Shown here one piece after another: positions 7,812 to 16,069 of a stretch of 18,147 bases of DNA. How positions within the stretch are numbered: position 1 is the stretch's first letter; every line of letters starts with the position of its first letter. A program made the translations under genes and the position numbers. This DNA is from an uncultured Bacilli bacterium (GTDB taxonomy: Bacteria; Bacillota_I; Bacilli_A; RF39; UBA660): contig CALVVD010000009.1 in NCBI GenBank assembly GCA_944363745.1, positions 1 to 18,147 on the forward strand, read 5' to 3'. Below the pieces are notes generated by a model. The model was not told the origin of the DNA, ran no database searches, and saw only the letters and a program-made list of their open reading frames with translations.

Positions 7812-9047
7812 ATGATAAAAGAAAAATATTTTAATTTATTTAAAGACGCCAAAACTAAAGAAGAATTACTTTTAATAGAATGGAAAGCCAATAAATCAAA
7901 AAATGAATATGATAAACAAATACTTCTAAAAGTATTTAAAAAAGCATATGAAATATTGGATAAAATAGAAGCCATTGAATTAAACATTATAGATATATTA
8001 GTATTAGAATATAATAAAGGAAACAATGTATATGAAAAAGCTTTAGAAATATGTGAAAGTAATGACATTATTATAAATAATATAGATAGTATTTTAAGCG
8101 ATGAAATTGCTAAAATTATAAATAATGATAGATATAAGATAGTTTTAAATAAAATAAGATACTTATTAAGTAAAGAAATAATAAAATCAAAAACATTAAA
8201 AGAACAAAATATTGATTACAGTATTGCCAAAAAAATAATAAAAATGTACTTTAGCAGTTGTGTAGATAATAAAGAAGAATTTCAAAAAATGACAGATTGT
8301 CCTAGAAGATGGTTTAATACAGCACTTGATATTTTAGAAGTTAAAAATAATCCAATGTATTATAAATATCAAAAAAGAAAAAGAGAAAAATTTATAGCAA
8401 AGAGGAAAATATCAGATAAAATAAAATATCAAACGCAAGAAGAAACTTTAGTTGCAAATGTAACTAATTTATCTAAAGATGATATCGCCGAACTACTAAA
8501 AGAAAAAAATAGTATGGAATTAAAAAAGTTTGGTTCCTTAAATAATTTTAATATAAATTTAATAGTCGCTATAAATGAATCTGATCCTAATTTTCTAAAT
8601 GAATTTTTAAATGATTCTAGCGTATACTTTGTCTATGAAGAACAATATAAAAATTTAGTAAAAAAAGTTATAGATGAAATAAAAAAAGCAAATGCTACTA
8701 ATAATAATGAACCAATTAATTTATATGATTATTATCTAATGACTAATATATCAATAGAAAGATTAGCATCACTTGCTAAAACATTTAATGATGTAAAAGA
8801 TAAATGGTTATTAGAAAAGTATTTAGAAAAAAATGAAAGCATTCTAGAATTAGTGGATGATAAAAAGCTAAAAATATTTCTTCAAACTAATCACATTACA
8901 TGTGGTAATGACACTATTTTATTTACTAACAGTGAGATAAAAAGAGCACTTAGAAATATAGAAGAACAAAGTATGCCATTAACTAAAGGAACTTTATATG
9001 GAGCGATTAAACATCAAAAAGAACTAGTTAAGAAAAAAGTAAACTAG
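7812..9047 (+). CDS. Hypothetical protein, 411 residues
   Basis: I do not recognise a family. The protein is largely helical, soluble and rich in Lys, Glu, Asn and Ile. A central segment (WFNTALDILEVKNNPMYYKY followed by QKRKREKFIAKRK, residues about 172-200) is strongly basic and could contact nucleic acid. A later stretch, ISIERLASLAKTFNDVKDKW, has a spacing compatible with a helix-turn-helix but no clear match. The C-terminus ends in a basic helix (GAIKHQKELVKKKVN). AGGAGGGG lies 5 nt before the ATG. It is a single-gene transcript with its own strong promoter and a shared terminator with rarA. Codon use is AAA/ATA/GAA-heavy like the island before it, which may mean acquired DNA. Function is unknown. 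Confidence 0.75.
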   Translation: MIKEKYFNLFKDAKTKEELLLIEWKANKSKNEYDKQILLKVFKKAYEILDKIEAIELNIIDILVLEYNKGNNVYEKALEICESNDIIINNIDSILSDEIAKIINNDRYKIVLNKIRYLLSKEIIKSKTLKEQNIDYSIAKKIIKMYFSSCVDNKEEFQKMTDCPRRWFNTALDILEVKNNPMYYKYQKRKREKFIAKRKISDKIKYQTQEETLVANVTNLSKDDIAELLKEKNSMELKKFGSLNNFNINLIVAINESDPNFLNEFLNDSSVYFVYEEQYKNLVKKVIDEIKKANATNNNEPINLYDYYLMTNISIERLASLAKTFNDVKDKWLLEKYLEKNESILELVDDKKLKIFLQTNHITCGNDTILFTNSEIKRALRNIEEQSMPLTKGTLYGAIKHQKELVKKKVN

Positions 9048-9056
9048 TTCTTTTTT
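9016..9056. terminator. Bidirectional terminator between the unknown gene and rarA
   Basis: AAAAAGAACTAGTT (9016-9029) pairs with AACTAGTTCTTTTT (9042-9055), a 14-bp perfect stem with T runs in both directions. Both stop codons lie in the CTAG palindrome at 9044-9047, inside the stem. Confidence 0.85.
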
Positions 9057-10258
9057 AAGTTCTCTAAAAATAAATATATCTCTTTTAATTTAGCTTCATA
9101 ACCTAAATCTTTAGGATGATAATACTTTTTATTCTTTAATTTATCAGGTAAATATTGTTGTTTAACAAAAGCATTTTTATAGTCATGAGGATATTTATAA
9201 GTATCACTTGGATTTTTTAAATGTTTTGGAACATCTGGAATATTACCTTTTTCAATATCACTTAAAGCTTCATCTAAAGCGATATGGGCTGTATTACTTT
9301 TAGGAGATAAAGCCATCTCTGTAACAATAGTACCTAAAGGAATCCTTGCTTCAGGTAATCCTACTAACTTAGCAGCATCAATGGCTGCCATTACTTTAGG
9401 ACCAATAGAAGGATTAGCAAGACCTATATCTTCATAGGCAATAACAGCCATTCTTCTAAATATACTATCTAAATCACCTATAGTAATAAGTCTAGCTAGA
9501 TAATGCAAGGATGCATCCACATCACTACCTCTAATAGACTTTTGAAAAGCAGATAACATATCATAATAACCATCACCATCTTTATCAGCATAAAAAACAG
9601 GTTTACTATTTATCTTTTTAACTACTTCTATATCTACTTTAAAATCACTAGTAGAGTAATATGATATTTCTAATAAATTATAAGCAAATCTTAAGTCATT
9701 TCCTGATACTTTAGCAATATAATTAATCGCCTCATAATCTATCTTTATATTAGGTAAATATGGACTTTTAATCGCTCTATTTAATCCCTCTATAATATCA
9801 CTTGTCTCTAACTCTTTAAGCTCAAACAATTGACATCTAGACCTAATAGCAGGATTAATAGAGTGATATGGATTACTTGTTGTCATTCCAATCAAAGTAA
9901 TAAGACCACTTTCTAACTGAGGTAATAAAATATCTTGTTTATCTTTATTTAATCTGTGTATCTCATCCATAATTAAGACAATACCATCATACATTTTCGC
10001 TTCTTCAATAACTATATCTAAATCTTTTTTAGAATTAATAGTAGCATTTAAAAATCTATATCTAACTCCTAAATCATTAATAATTGCCTTAGCGATAGAA
10101 GTTTTCCCAATACCAGGTTTACCATATAAAACAAAAGAAAATAATTTTTTATTCTTAACCAAATTACTAAGAATCATATTTTCTCCTACTAAATGCTTTT
10201 GGCCAATAACTTCACTCAAAGTATTAGGAGCCATTTTTAATGCTAAAGGCTTATCCAT
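9044..10258 (-). CDS. rarA: Replication-associated recombination protein A (RarA/MgsA AAA+ ATPase)
   Basis: This is a 404-residue AAA+ ATPase of the RarA/MgsA/WRNIP1 family, which acts at stalled replication forks and is related to clamp-loader subunits. Seen in order: family opening LALKMAPNTLSEVIGQKHLV; Walker A GKPGIGKT (residues 46-53); Walker B LIMDEIHRLNK (D98, E99); sensor 1 GMTTSNP (about 124-130); the SRC arginine-finger region at about 140-142; then the tetramerisation/C-terminal domain with AYEDIGLANP and IPLGTIVTEMALSPKSN. Length is slightly under the usual 420-440. The start is ATG with GGAAGTGAT upstream. It stands alone on the minus strand, divergent from the mutS operon, with a promoter at 10279-10307. 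Confidence 0.95.
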   Translation of the reverse strand: MDKPLALKMAPNTLSEVIGQKHLVGENMILSNLVKNKKLFSFVLYGKPGIGKTSIAKAIINDLGVRYRFLNATINSKKDLDIVIEEAKMYDGIVLIMDEIHRLNKDKQDILLPQLESGLITLIGMTTSNPYHSINPAIRSRCQLFELKELETSDIIEGLNRAIKSPYLPNIKIDYEAINYIAKVSGNDLRFAYNLLEISYYSTSDFKVDIEVVKKINSKPVFYADKDGDGYYDMLSAFQKSIRGSDVDASLHYLARLITIGDLDSIFRRMAVIAYEDIGLANPSIGPKVMAAIDAAKLVGLPEARIPLGTIVTEMALSPKSNTAHIALDEALSDIEKGNIPDVPKHLKNPSDTYKYPHDYKNAFVKQQYLPDKLKNKKYYHPKDLGYEAKLKEIYLFLENLKKN

Positions 10259-10278
10259 ATTATCACTTCCATTAAATT

Positions 10279-10307
10279 ATTTTATCAAAAAATACTGTTT
10301 TTTTAAA
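10279..10307 (-). promoter_or_regulatory. rarA promoter
   Basis: On the minus strand TTTAAA (10307-10302), a 17-nt spacer and TAAAAT (10284-10279) with TGa before it. The -10 is 20 nt before the start codon, giving a leader of about 14 nt. The -10 context TTTTTTGATAAAATAA is the same as in the nusB promoter at 18050. It overlaps the divergent promoter of the mutS operon. Confidence 0.7.
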
Positions 10308-10324
10308 GTTAATAATGTTATACT
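10296..10324 (+). promoter_or_regulatory. Promoter of the unknown-family/mutS operon
   Basis: TATACT (10319-10324) with TGt before it is a good extended -10. The -35 region (10296-10301) is only T-rich. The -35 regions of this and the rarA promoter overlap or abut, so the two may compete or be co-regulated. AGGAGG (10331-10336) begins about at the expected transcript start. Confidence 0.6.
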
Positions 10325-10342
10325 TTAACTAGGAGGGTTCTT

Positions 10343-11311
10343 ATGCAGTATAATAGAGAATTATTTAACAAGTATTATAAAGAATATTTAGAAGCGAAAG
10401 AACAATTAGAAACTAATAAAAAAGAAAGAGTTATGTTATTATCTAACGAAAAGTTAAAAGAAACTGTTGATTTTTATAATAGTTTAAGTAAAGATCAAAA
10501 GGAAAAGTTTAGAAAAATAAACTGTAATAACTTATTTAATCGTTATATGTATAATGGTATTGGTACTAATGAAGTAAATAATAATTTATATAATTTAATA
10601 AGCGAGTTTTATAAAAGTCCTGCTTTTCCTTTTTCATCATCTAAATTTCACTTCTTTATCAAAGATGAAGGCATATTAATAGATGCCATAACTGAAGAAG
10701 ATAGTAGTGAATTATCAGAAGAAGAAAATAATTTCTTAACAGAAGTTATAAAAATAAAAACATGTTATGATCCATCTTTCAATAATAAAGATGATATCTA
10801 TATGATTAAAGTTTTATATGATAAATATAATAAAGAATTTCTTATCCAAGATAAGCTTAGGACTGCTAAAAGAATAGATAAAGATAGTACTAAAGGATAT
10901 AAATGTCCTCCTAATAAGGATATTGATCATCTTAGATGGAAATTAAATGAACAAGCATTATTAATTGAAGAAAAATCTGTTGGAAGACAAAAACAGCTTT
11001 TATTATATGAAATTGATGTCACTAGTTTTGAATTAGATTTACTAGAAGGTATAAGAGTAACAGCTATATATAAAAGACTAGAAGATGAATATAAAAAGGG
11101 ATATTTATCTAAAGAAGTATTTGATTATCAAATAGATGCTTTAATTAATGCTTATTATCATTTAACTGATGAAGAGTTTAGAGAAGAAAGCCAATATTTT
11201 GGTAGTTATGAATTAAATCAAGATTTTGAAACAGCAAATCCAAAAATAAATCAAAAAATATTAGAAATGAAAACTAGAGATGGGGGAGTAGGGAAATGGA
11301 AAAGATATTAG
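10343..11311 (+). CDS. Unknown-family protein, paralog 1 of 3
   Basis: This 322-residue soluble protein belongs to no family I recognise. The N-terminal helix reads ELFNKYYKEYLEAKEQLETN. A core element, FPFSSSKFHFFIKDEGILID then AITEEDSSELSEEE (residues about 92-127), is shared with the next two genes. The C-terminal half is helical (ALINAYYHLTDEEF) and ends in DFETANPKINQKILEMK. The two following genes repeat this plan at low overall identity. ATG 10343 has AGGAGG with 6-nt spacing. It is the first gene of a tight operon leading into mutS, and its last 16 nt overlap the next gene. There are no membrane segments, signal peptide or catalytic motif. Function is unknown. Confidence 0.8.
   Translation: MQYNRELFNKYYKEYLEAKEQLETNKKERVMLLSNEKLKETVDFYNSLSKDQKEKFRKINCNNLFNRYMYNGIGTNEVNNNLYNLISEFYKSPAFPFSSSKFHFFIKDEGILIDAITEEDSSELSEEENNFLTEVIKIKTCYDPSFNNKDDIYMIKVLYDKYNKEFLIQDKLRTAKRIDKDSTKGYKCPPNKDIDHLRWKLNEQALLIEEKSVGRQKQLLLYEIDVTSFELDLLEGIRVTAIYKRLEDEYKKGYLSKEVFDYQIDALINAYYHLTDEEFREESQYFGSYELNQDFETANPKINQKILEMKTRDGGVGKWKRY
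11218..11272 (+). repeat. C-terminal-tail repeat, copy 1
   Basis: This 55-nt stretch encodes the QDFETANPKINQKILEMK tail. It matches 12132-12186 with only three mismatches by hand alignment, although the genes around the copies are diverged. Confidence 0.8.
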
Positions 11312-12207
11312 AAAAATATTATAAAGATTACAAAATTATAGATAATTTATTAAAAGATAGATTAAATAAAAGAGCTATTTTACTTAACACTTTAAAGAAT
11401 AAAGGTATAGATGAGTTTTACTTTTCTTTATCTAAAACACAACAAGAAATGTATAGGAAAATATATAATGATAATGATGTTAATAAATATGAAAAGAATG
11501 AAGAGAACATAACAAGCTTAGAAATAAAAATGAAAAATCTTTTAGAAGATGTTGCTTATTCTAAAGTCTTTCCTTTAAAAGGAAATGAAAGATTAGATAT
11601 TTACATAAGTGATGGTATTGATACTTATAATGCTATAAATAATAAATCAACTAAAGATTTAGATATAGACGATAACATAAAAGCTTTTATAAAAGAAGTA
11701 GTTCAAAATATCTTTGGTTTAAATGAAAATTATACTATAGATGATATTCCTTTAATAAAAGTAATTATAGATAGGTTAAAGAAAAGAAAAGTACCTGTTG
11801 ATGAAGCAGAAGATATTATATCTAGTGAAGTATCTAGAATACATCGCAAAGAACATTATAGAAAATATCAAAAGACCGAAACTGATGTAAATTGGTTAGA
11901 TAAAAATATAGAAAAAGCTGTAAAAATATTAGATTTAAATAATAGTCGTTATAAAGATTTATATATTGAAGAATCTTTAACTGCCTATTATCAATCTCTT
12001 CTAATAACCAAAGCTAATATCATAGATTTATATGAACAATTAGAAACATTAGATAGGGAAGATCATATATGTGCCTTAGTTAAAGCTTATTATAATTTAA
12101 CAGATATTGAATTTAAATGTAATAATAATCCTCAAGATTATGAAACAGCAAATCCAAAAGTAAATCAAAAAATATTAGATATGAAAGTAAGTGGTAAAAA
12201 TGTCTGA
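11296..12207 (+). CDS. Unknown-family protein, paralog 2 of 3
   Basis: This 303-residue protein has the same plan as its upstream neighbour. The N-terminal helix is ILEKYYKDYKIIDNLLKDRL. The core is FPLKGNERLDIYISDGIDTY then AINNKSTKDLDIDDNI. The late helix ALVKAYYNLTDIEF and terminal QDYETANPKVNQKILDMK complete it. The phenylalanine pair of the core (HFF in the other two) is replaced by DIY. GGGGGAG (11282-11288) is 7 nt before the ATG, inside the end of paralog 1. No known domain or membrane segment is seen. It arose by tandem duplication with paralogs 1 and 3, and the bodies have diverged strongly while the tail has not. Function is unknown. Confidence 0.8.
   Translation: MEKILEKYYKDYKIIDNLLKDRLNKRAILLNTLKNKGIDEFYFSLSKTQQEMYRKIYNDNDVNKYEKNEENITSLEIKMKNLLEDVAYSKVFPLKGNERLDIYISDGIDTYNAINNKSTKDLDIDDNIKAFIKEVVQNIFGLNENYTIDDIPLIKVIIDRLKKRKVPVDEAEDIISSEVSRIHRKEHYRKYQKTETDVNWLDKNIEKAVKILDLNNSRYKDLYIEESLTAYYQSLLITKANIIDLYEQLETLDREDHICALVKAYYNLTDIEFKCNNNPQDYETANPKVNQKILDMKVSGKNV
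12132..12186 (+). repeat. C-terminal-tail repeat, copy 2
   Basis: This is the second copy of the 55-nt segment at 11218-11272, encoding QDYETANPKVNQKILDMK. Two of the three differences change residues conservatively (I/V, E/D) and the third swaps F for Y. Confidence 0.8.
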
Positions 12208-12745
12208 ACAATTAGAATCAATTGATAGATATTATACTTTATATAAGTTTTATAATAATTTAATTATCTCTACTAAAAGTAGTTTAGAATCCTTAAAAAA
12301 AGATGAAAAGAAGATGAAAGAATTAGAAGAAAGATTTAATTCTTTAAAAGAGGAAAATGAATTACAAACATTTTTATCAAAAACAGCTAAAGAAGATTTA
12401 GTTTATATAAGAGAGAAAGCTTACTTAGATGCTTTAATTACTAGTAAAAAAGATATAATTAAAAGCTTTAAGAATAGTACTTGTTATCCTTTTAGTAAGA
12501 CATTTCATTTCTTTATAGAAAATAAAAATATTATTATCTGTGCCATTACTGATGAAAGTACTAAAGGCTTAAGTAAAGAACATAAAAGATTTTGTAAAGA
12601 TGTTATCTTAGAGAGTGGAGAATTAATCTATGAGTGTTATAGCAAAAAAGATATACCTCAAATAAAAGATTTATATAAAGATGCTCTAACAAGTAAAGAA
12701 GATAATATCCATCAGTATATTTTAACTAAAAGTAGGAAGAAGTGA
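12200..12745 (+). CDS. Unknown-family protein, paralog 3 of 3, short form
   Basis: This 181-residue protein carries the N-terminal helix (IDRYYTLYKFYNNLIISTK) and the shared core YPFSKTFHFFIENKNIIICA followed by AITDESTKGLSKEHK. It stops about 60 residues later (ILTKSRKK), lacking the helical C-terminal half and the ETANPK tail of its neighbours. It may be a truncated duplicate or a functional short form. ATG 12200 overlaps the previous stop as ATGTCTGA; an in-frame GTG at 12191 would add three residues. The stop TGA is part of the ribosome site of mutS, which begins 4 nt later, so mutS translation is likely coupled to it. Confidence 0.75.
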   Translation: MSEQLESIDRYYTLYKFYNNLIISTKSSLESLKKDEKKMKELEERFNSLKEENELQTFLSKTAKEDLVYIREKAYLDALITSKKDIIKSFKNSTCYPFSKTFHFFIENKNIIICAITDESTKGLSKEHKRFCKDVILESGELIYECYSKKDIPQIKDLYKDALTSKEDNIHQYILTKSRKK

Positions 12746-12749
12746 TAAT

Positions 12750-15320
12750 TTGAAACGTAGTGAAGTAGATAGAGAAAAAATAAGTCCTATGATGAGACAA
12801 TATCTAGAAATAAAAGATAATTATGAAGATACTATTATCTTTTTTAGGCTAGGAGACTTTTATGAAATGTTCTTTGAAGATGCTGTTATTGCCTCAAGGG
12901 AATTAGAATTAACTCTAACAGGACGTAATGCCGGACTTGAAGAGAGAGTTCCTATGTGCGGTATACCTTTTAAAGCCTATGAAGGATATTTAGATAAACT
13001 AATAGATAAAGGTTATAAAGTAGCGATAGTTGAACAATTAGAAGATCCTAAGACAACAAAAGATATGGTAAAAAGAGATGTTATTCAAGTAGTTACTAAA
13101 GGAACAAGATTAGATTCATCTATTAATGCCAAAGATAATAACTTTATCGCATCTATCTATGATTTAGAATACTGTTATGTTATATCATATTCTGATATTT
13201 CTACAGGAGAAATATATGTCTTATTAGAAGATAATAATAAAGATCATTTACTAAGAGAAATATTAAGACGAGAATTTAGTGAAATAATTGTAAACAATAA
13301 AATAGATAGAGAATTTGTTAATATGCTTAGAACAACATATCATTTAAATGTAACTATTTATGATGAATTATATAATGGTAATAAATATAATTATGTTTAT
13401 AAAAACTTAAAAGATATAAGAGAACAAACTGGTATTAAACATTTACTTGCATATCTTACAACTACTAAAAAAGGAGATTTATCTCATTTAATAGAAGCGA
13501 AAAAAGAGAACTTAAAAGATCATTTATTAATAGATAATAATACTAAAAGAAATCTAGAACTTACAGAAACAGTTAGATTAAGAGAAAGAACTAATAGTCT
13601 TTTATGGCTTTTAGATAAAAATAAAACTGCTATGGGTAGTAGATTATTAAAACAAAATATTGAAAGTCCTTTAACTAATAAAAAAGAAATAGAAAGGAGA
13701 TATGACTTTGTAGATAAATTAAGAGTAGAGTTTATACTAAGAGATGATTTAAAAAATAATTTAGATGAAGTATATGACTTAGAGCGCCTTGCTAGTAGAA
13801 TTACTTATGGTAATTTAAATGCTAGAGATTTATTACAACTTAAAAGTAGTTTAAAAGCCTTACCAGAGATTAAAAGAATCTTAAAAGAATTAAATTATTA
13901 TAAAGAAATAGAGGATTTTCCTGAAGTATACAGTCTTCTTGATAAAAGTATTGTAGAAGATCCTCCTATTACTTTAAGAGAGGGACATTTAATTAAAGAT
14001 GGTTATAATGAAGAGTTAGATGAGTTAAGAAGTATATCTAGTGGTTCTAAAGACTTTATTTTAAATCTTGAACAAGAAGAAAAGGAACGTACTGGTATTA
14101 AGAACTTAAAAGTAGGTTTTAATAAAGTCTTTGGTTATTATATAGAAATAAGTAAAGGACAAGTTAAAGAATTAAAGGAAGAATATGGTTATGAAAGAAA
14201 ACAAACTTTATCTAATTGTGAGAGATTTATTACTCCATTACTTAAAGAAAAAGAAAATATTATATTAGGGGCCGAAGAAAAGATTATTAACTTAGAATAT
14301 GATTTATTTATGAAGATAAGAGAAACTATTAAACGATATATTTCTCCTTTACAAAAAACTGCCAATATTATTGCAGAAGTAGATATGTTACAATCATTCT
14401 CTACAGTAGCAGATCTATATAATTATGTAAGACCTACTATTACCGATAACCATTCAGTAAAAATAATCGCTTCTCGTCACCCTGTTATTGAAGAAGTTAT
14501 GGCTCGTGAAGATAAAAAATATGTCTCTAATGATATAATTATGGATGAAGATACTTCTATTCTTTTAATAACAGGACCTAATATGGCTGGTAAATCTACT
14601 TATATGCGTCAGTTTGCTATTACAGTAATAATGGCGCAAATAGGTTGTTTTGTCCCTGCTAAAAGCTGTAAAATGCCTATTTTTGATAAGATATTCACAA
14701 GAATAGGAGCAAGTGATGATTTAGTTAGTGGTGAATCTACTTTTATGGTAGAAATGAAAGAAGCTAATCTTGCTTTAGAAGAAGCGACTAATAATAGTTT
14801 AATACTATTTGATGAATTAGGTAGAGGTACAGCGACTTATGATGGCATGAGTCTTGCCCAAGCGATATTAGAATATATTCATGATAAAATAGGAGCAAAG
14901 ACAATGTTTTCAACCCATTATCATGAACTTACAAGTTTATCTAATAGTCTAAAACACTTACAAAATGTTCATGTATCTGCAGTTGAAGAAGATGGTAAAT
15001 TAACTTTTCTACATAAAATAAAACTAGGCGCGGTAGATAAAAGTTATGGACTTAATGTAGCAAGTCTTGCTCACTTACCTAATAGTTTAATCAAAAGAGC
15101 AGAAGAAATACTTAATGTCTACGAAAGTGAAGGAGTTAAAGAAAGGGAATTTACTCAAACAAGTCTATTTAGTCTTGATGAAGAAGAAATAAAAGAAGAA
15201 GAGCGGGTTAATGAAATTGAAGAAGCAGTTAAAGATTGTGATCCATTAAATATGACACCAATTAATGCTTTAAACTTCTTATATGAATTAAAAGAAAAGA
15301 TAAAGAAAGAAGATGTTTAA
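12750..15320 (+). CDS. mutS: DNA mismatch repair protein MutS
   Basis: This protein recognises mismatches and small loops and starts methyl-independent repair. At 856 residues it is the normal MutS length. Seen in order: SPMMRQYLEIKDNYEDT with the mismatch-binding motif GDFYEMF (F37-Y38-E39); connector and core domains; the lever/clamp region; the ATPase with Walker A GPNMAGKST (residues 609-617), VSGESTFMVEM, Walker B FDELGRGT (D688, E689) and FSTHYHEL; and a C-terminal helical end. The start is TTG 12750, because no ATG lies earlier in frame and this puts the motif at the usual distance. AGGAAGAAGTGAT spans the stop of the preceding gene. No mutL follows inside the window. It is co-transcribed with unknown genes on both sides. 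Confidence 0.96.
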   Translation: MKRSEVDREKISPMMRQYLEIKDNYEDTIIFFRLGDFYEMFFEDAVIASRELELTLTGRNAGLEERVPMCGIPFKAYEGYLDKLIDKGYKVAIVEQLEDPKTTKDMVKRDVIQVVTKGTRLDSSINAKDNNFIASIYDLEYCYVISYSDISTGEIYVLLEDNNKDHLLREILRREFSEIIVNNKIDREFVNMLRTTYHLNVTIYDELYNGNKYNYVYKNLKDIREQTGIKHLLAYLTTTKKGDLSHLIEAKKENLKDHLLIDNNTKRNLELTETVRLRERTNSLLWLLDKNKTAMGSRLLKQNIESPLTNKKEIERRYDFVDKLRVEFILRDDLKNNLDEVYDLERLASRITYGNLNARDLLQLKSSLKALPEIKRILKELNYYKEIEDFPEVYSLLDKSIVEDPPITLREGHLIKDGYNEELDELRSISSGSKDFILNLEQEEKERTGIKNLKVGFNKVFGYYIEISKGQVKELKEEYGYERKQTLSNCERFITPLLKEKENIILGAEEKIINLEYDLFMKIRETIKRYISPLQKTANIIAEVDMLQSFSTVADLYNYVRPTITDNHSVKIIASRHPVIEEVMAREDKKYVSNDIIMDEDTSILLITGPNMAGKSTYMRQFAITVIMAQIGCFVPAKSCKMPIFDKIFTRIGASDDLVSGESTFMVEMKEANLALEEATNNSLILFDELGRGTATYDGMSLAQAILEYIHDKIGAKTMFSTHYHELTSLSNSLKHLQNVHVSAVEEDGKLTFLHKIKLGAVDKSYGLNVASLAHLPNSLIKRAEEILNVYESEGVKEREFTQTSLFSLDEEEIKEEERVNEIEEAVKDCDPLNMTPINALNFLYELKEKIKKEDV

Positions 15321-16053
15321 AATGAAAGTAGATTTATTACAATTAATAAAAGATAGAATACCTGGCTTGGAAGGAAATGAAGTTGTTTGTAAATTATTAG
15401 ATTATTATCTTAAGGATAACTATTCTTCAAATTTATTTATATTAGCTGATGATAGGATTGTACTTAAAAATGGCACTTATATGATTATTTATAATGATAA
15501 TAATATTGATATTGCAAAAATTAATGAAGAAGTGGGGGTAGAAGAGAATATTAGATTTAACATTATAGATGATAATAGTTTTGATATATTTTATTGTAAT
15601 TATATTGTTAATGGTAATAACCATTTAGTTAAAAGCTTTAACTTATCAGTTTTTAATAATAAGTTAAGTAAGGCAATTATTAGTGAATGGGATTTTTCTA
15701 AAGAAATGGAAATACTTCTTCATATCATTAGTAGTATACTTGCTACTATAAATCCAAATATAGATTACTATGAAGAAATTAAACAATTAATAGATAGATG
15801 GTTTGATGAGAATATAATTGCACACTATAAAATTTTAAATGTAGATGATAAAAAAATCACTACTTATGAAGATGATATGCTTTTAGAAGAACCACTTGAT
15901 AAAGAGATAATTGATGTATTAGATGGCTTTTTTGATTTTTTTAATGAAGCATATAGTAAATCTAATCAAGCTATGTATGAAAGCCTATTAACGGTAGAAA
16001 ATATTAATGCGCCTAAAGAAAGACAATATATCTTACTTAATAATAGAAAATAA
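15313..16053 (+). CDS. Hypothetical protein, 246 residues
   Basis: I do not recognise a family. The protein is acidic and soluble, rich in Asn, Asp and Ile, with a probable beta-rich N-terminal half (SSNLFILADDRIVLKNGTYM, NIDIAKINEEVGVEENIRF) and a helical C-terminal half (YYEEIKQLIDRWFDENI, IIDVLDGFFDFFNEAYSK). There is no signal peptide or membrane helix. ATG 15313 overlaps the mutS stop as ATGTTTAA; ATG 15322 is an alternative start. Overlap with mutS implies coupled translation, in the place where mutL often sits, but nothing in the sequence resembles MutL (no ATPase motif). Function is unknown. Confidence 0.75.
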   Translation: MFKMKVDLLQLIKDRIPGLEGNEVVCKLLDYYLKDNYSSNLFILADDRIVLKNGTYMIIYNDNNIDIAKINEEVGVEENIRFNIIDDNSFDIFYCNYIVNGNNHLVKSFNLSVFNNKLSKAIISEWDFSKEMEILLHIISSILATINPNIDYYEEIKQLIDRWFDENIIAHYKILNVDDKKITTYEDDMLLEEPLDKEIIDVLDGFFDFFNEAYSKSNQAMYESLLTVENINAPKERQYILLNNRK

Positions 16054-16069
16054 AAAGGGATGATTACTA

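Noticed and set aside
7736..8068. A 110-codon minus-strand frame opposite the 411-residue gene, with other minus-strand frames at 2132, 2965, 6362 and 15442
   Set aside because: Each is the complement of a well-supported plus-strand gene, has no ribosome site, and reads as low-complexity Ser/Phe/Ile text typical of antisense to AT-rich genes.
12191..12207. Possible use of TGA as tryptophan, as in mycoplasmas
   Set aside because: TGA ends paralogs 2 and 3 at sensible positions beside the next start codons, and tryptophan is written TGG in alaS, rarA and the other genes.
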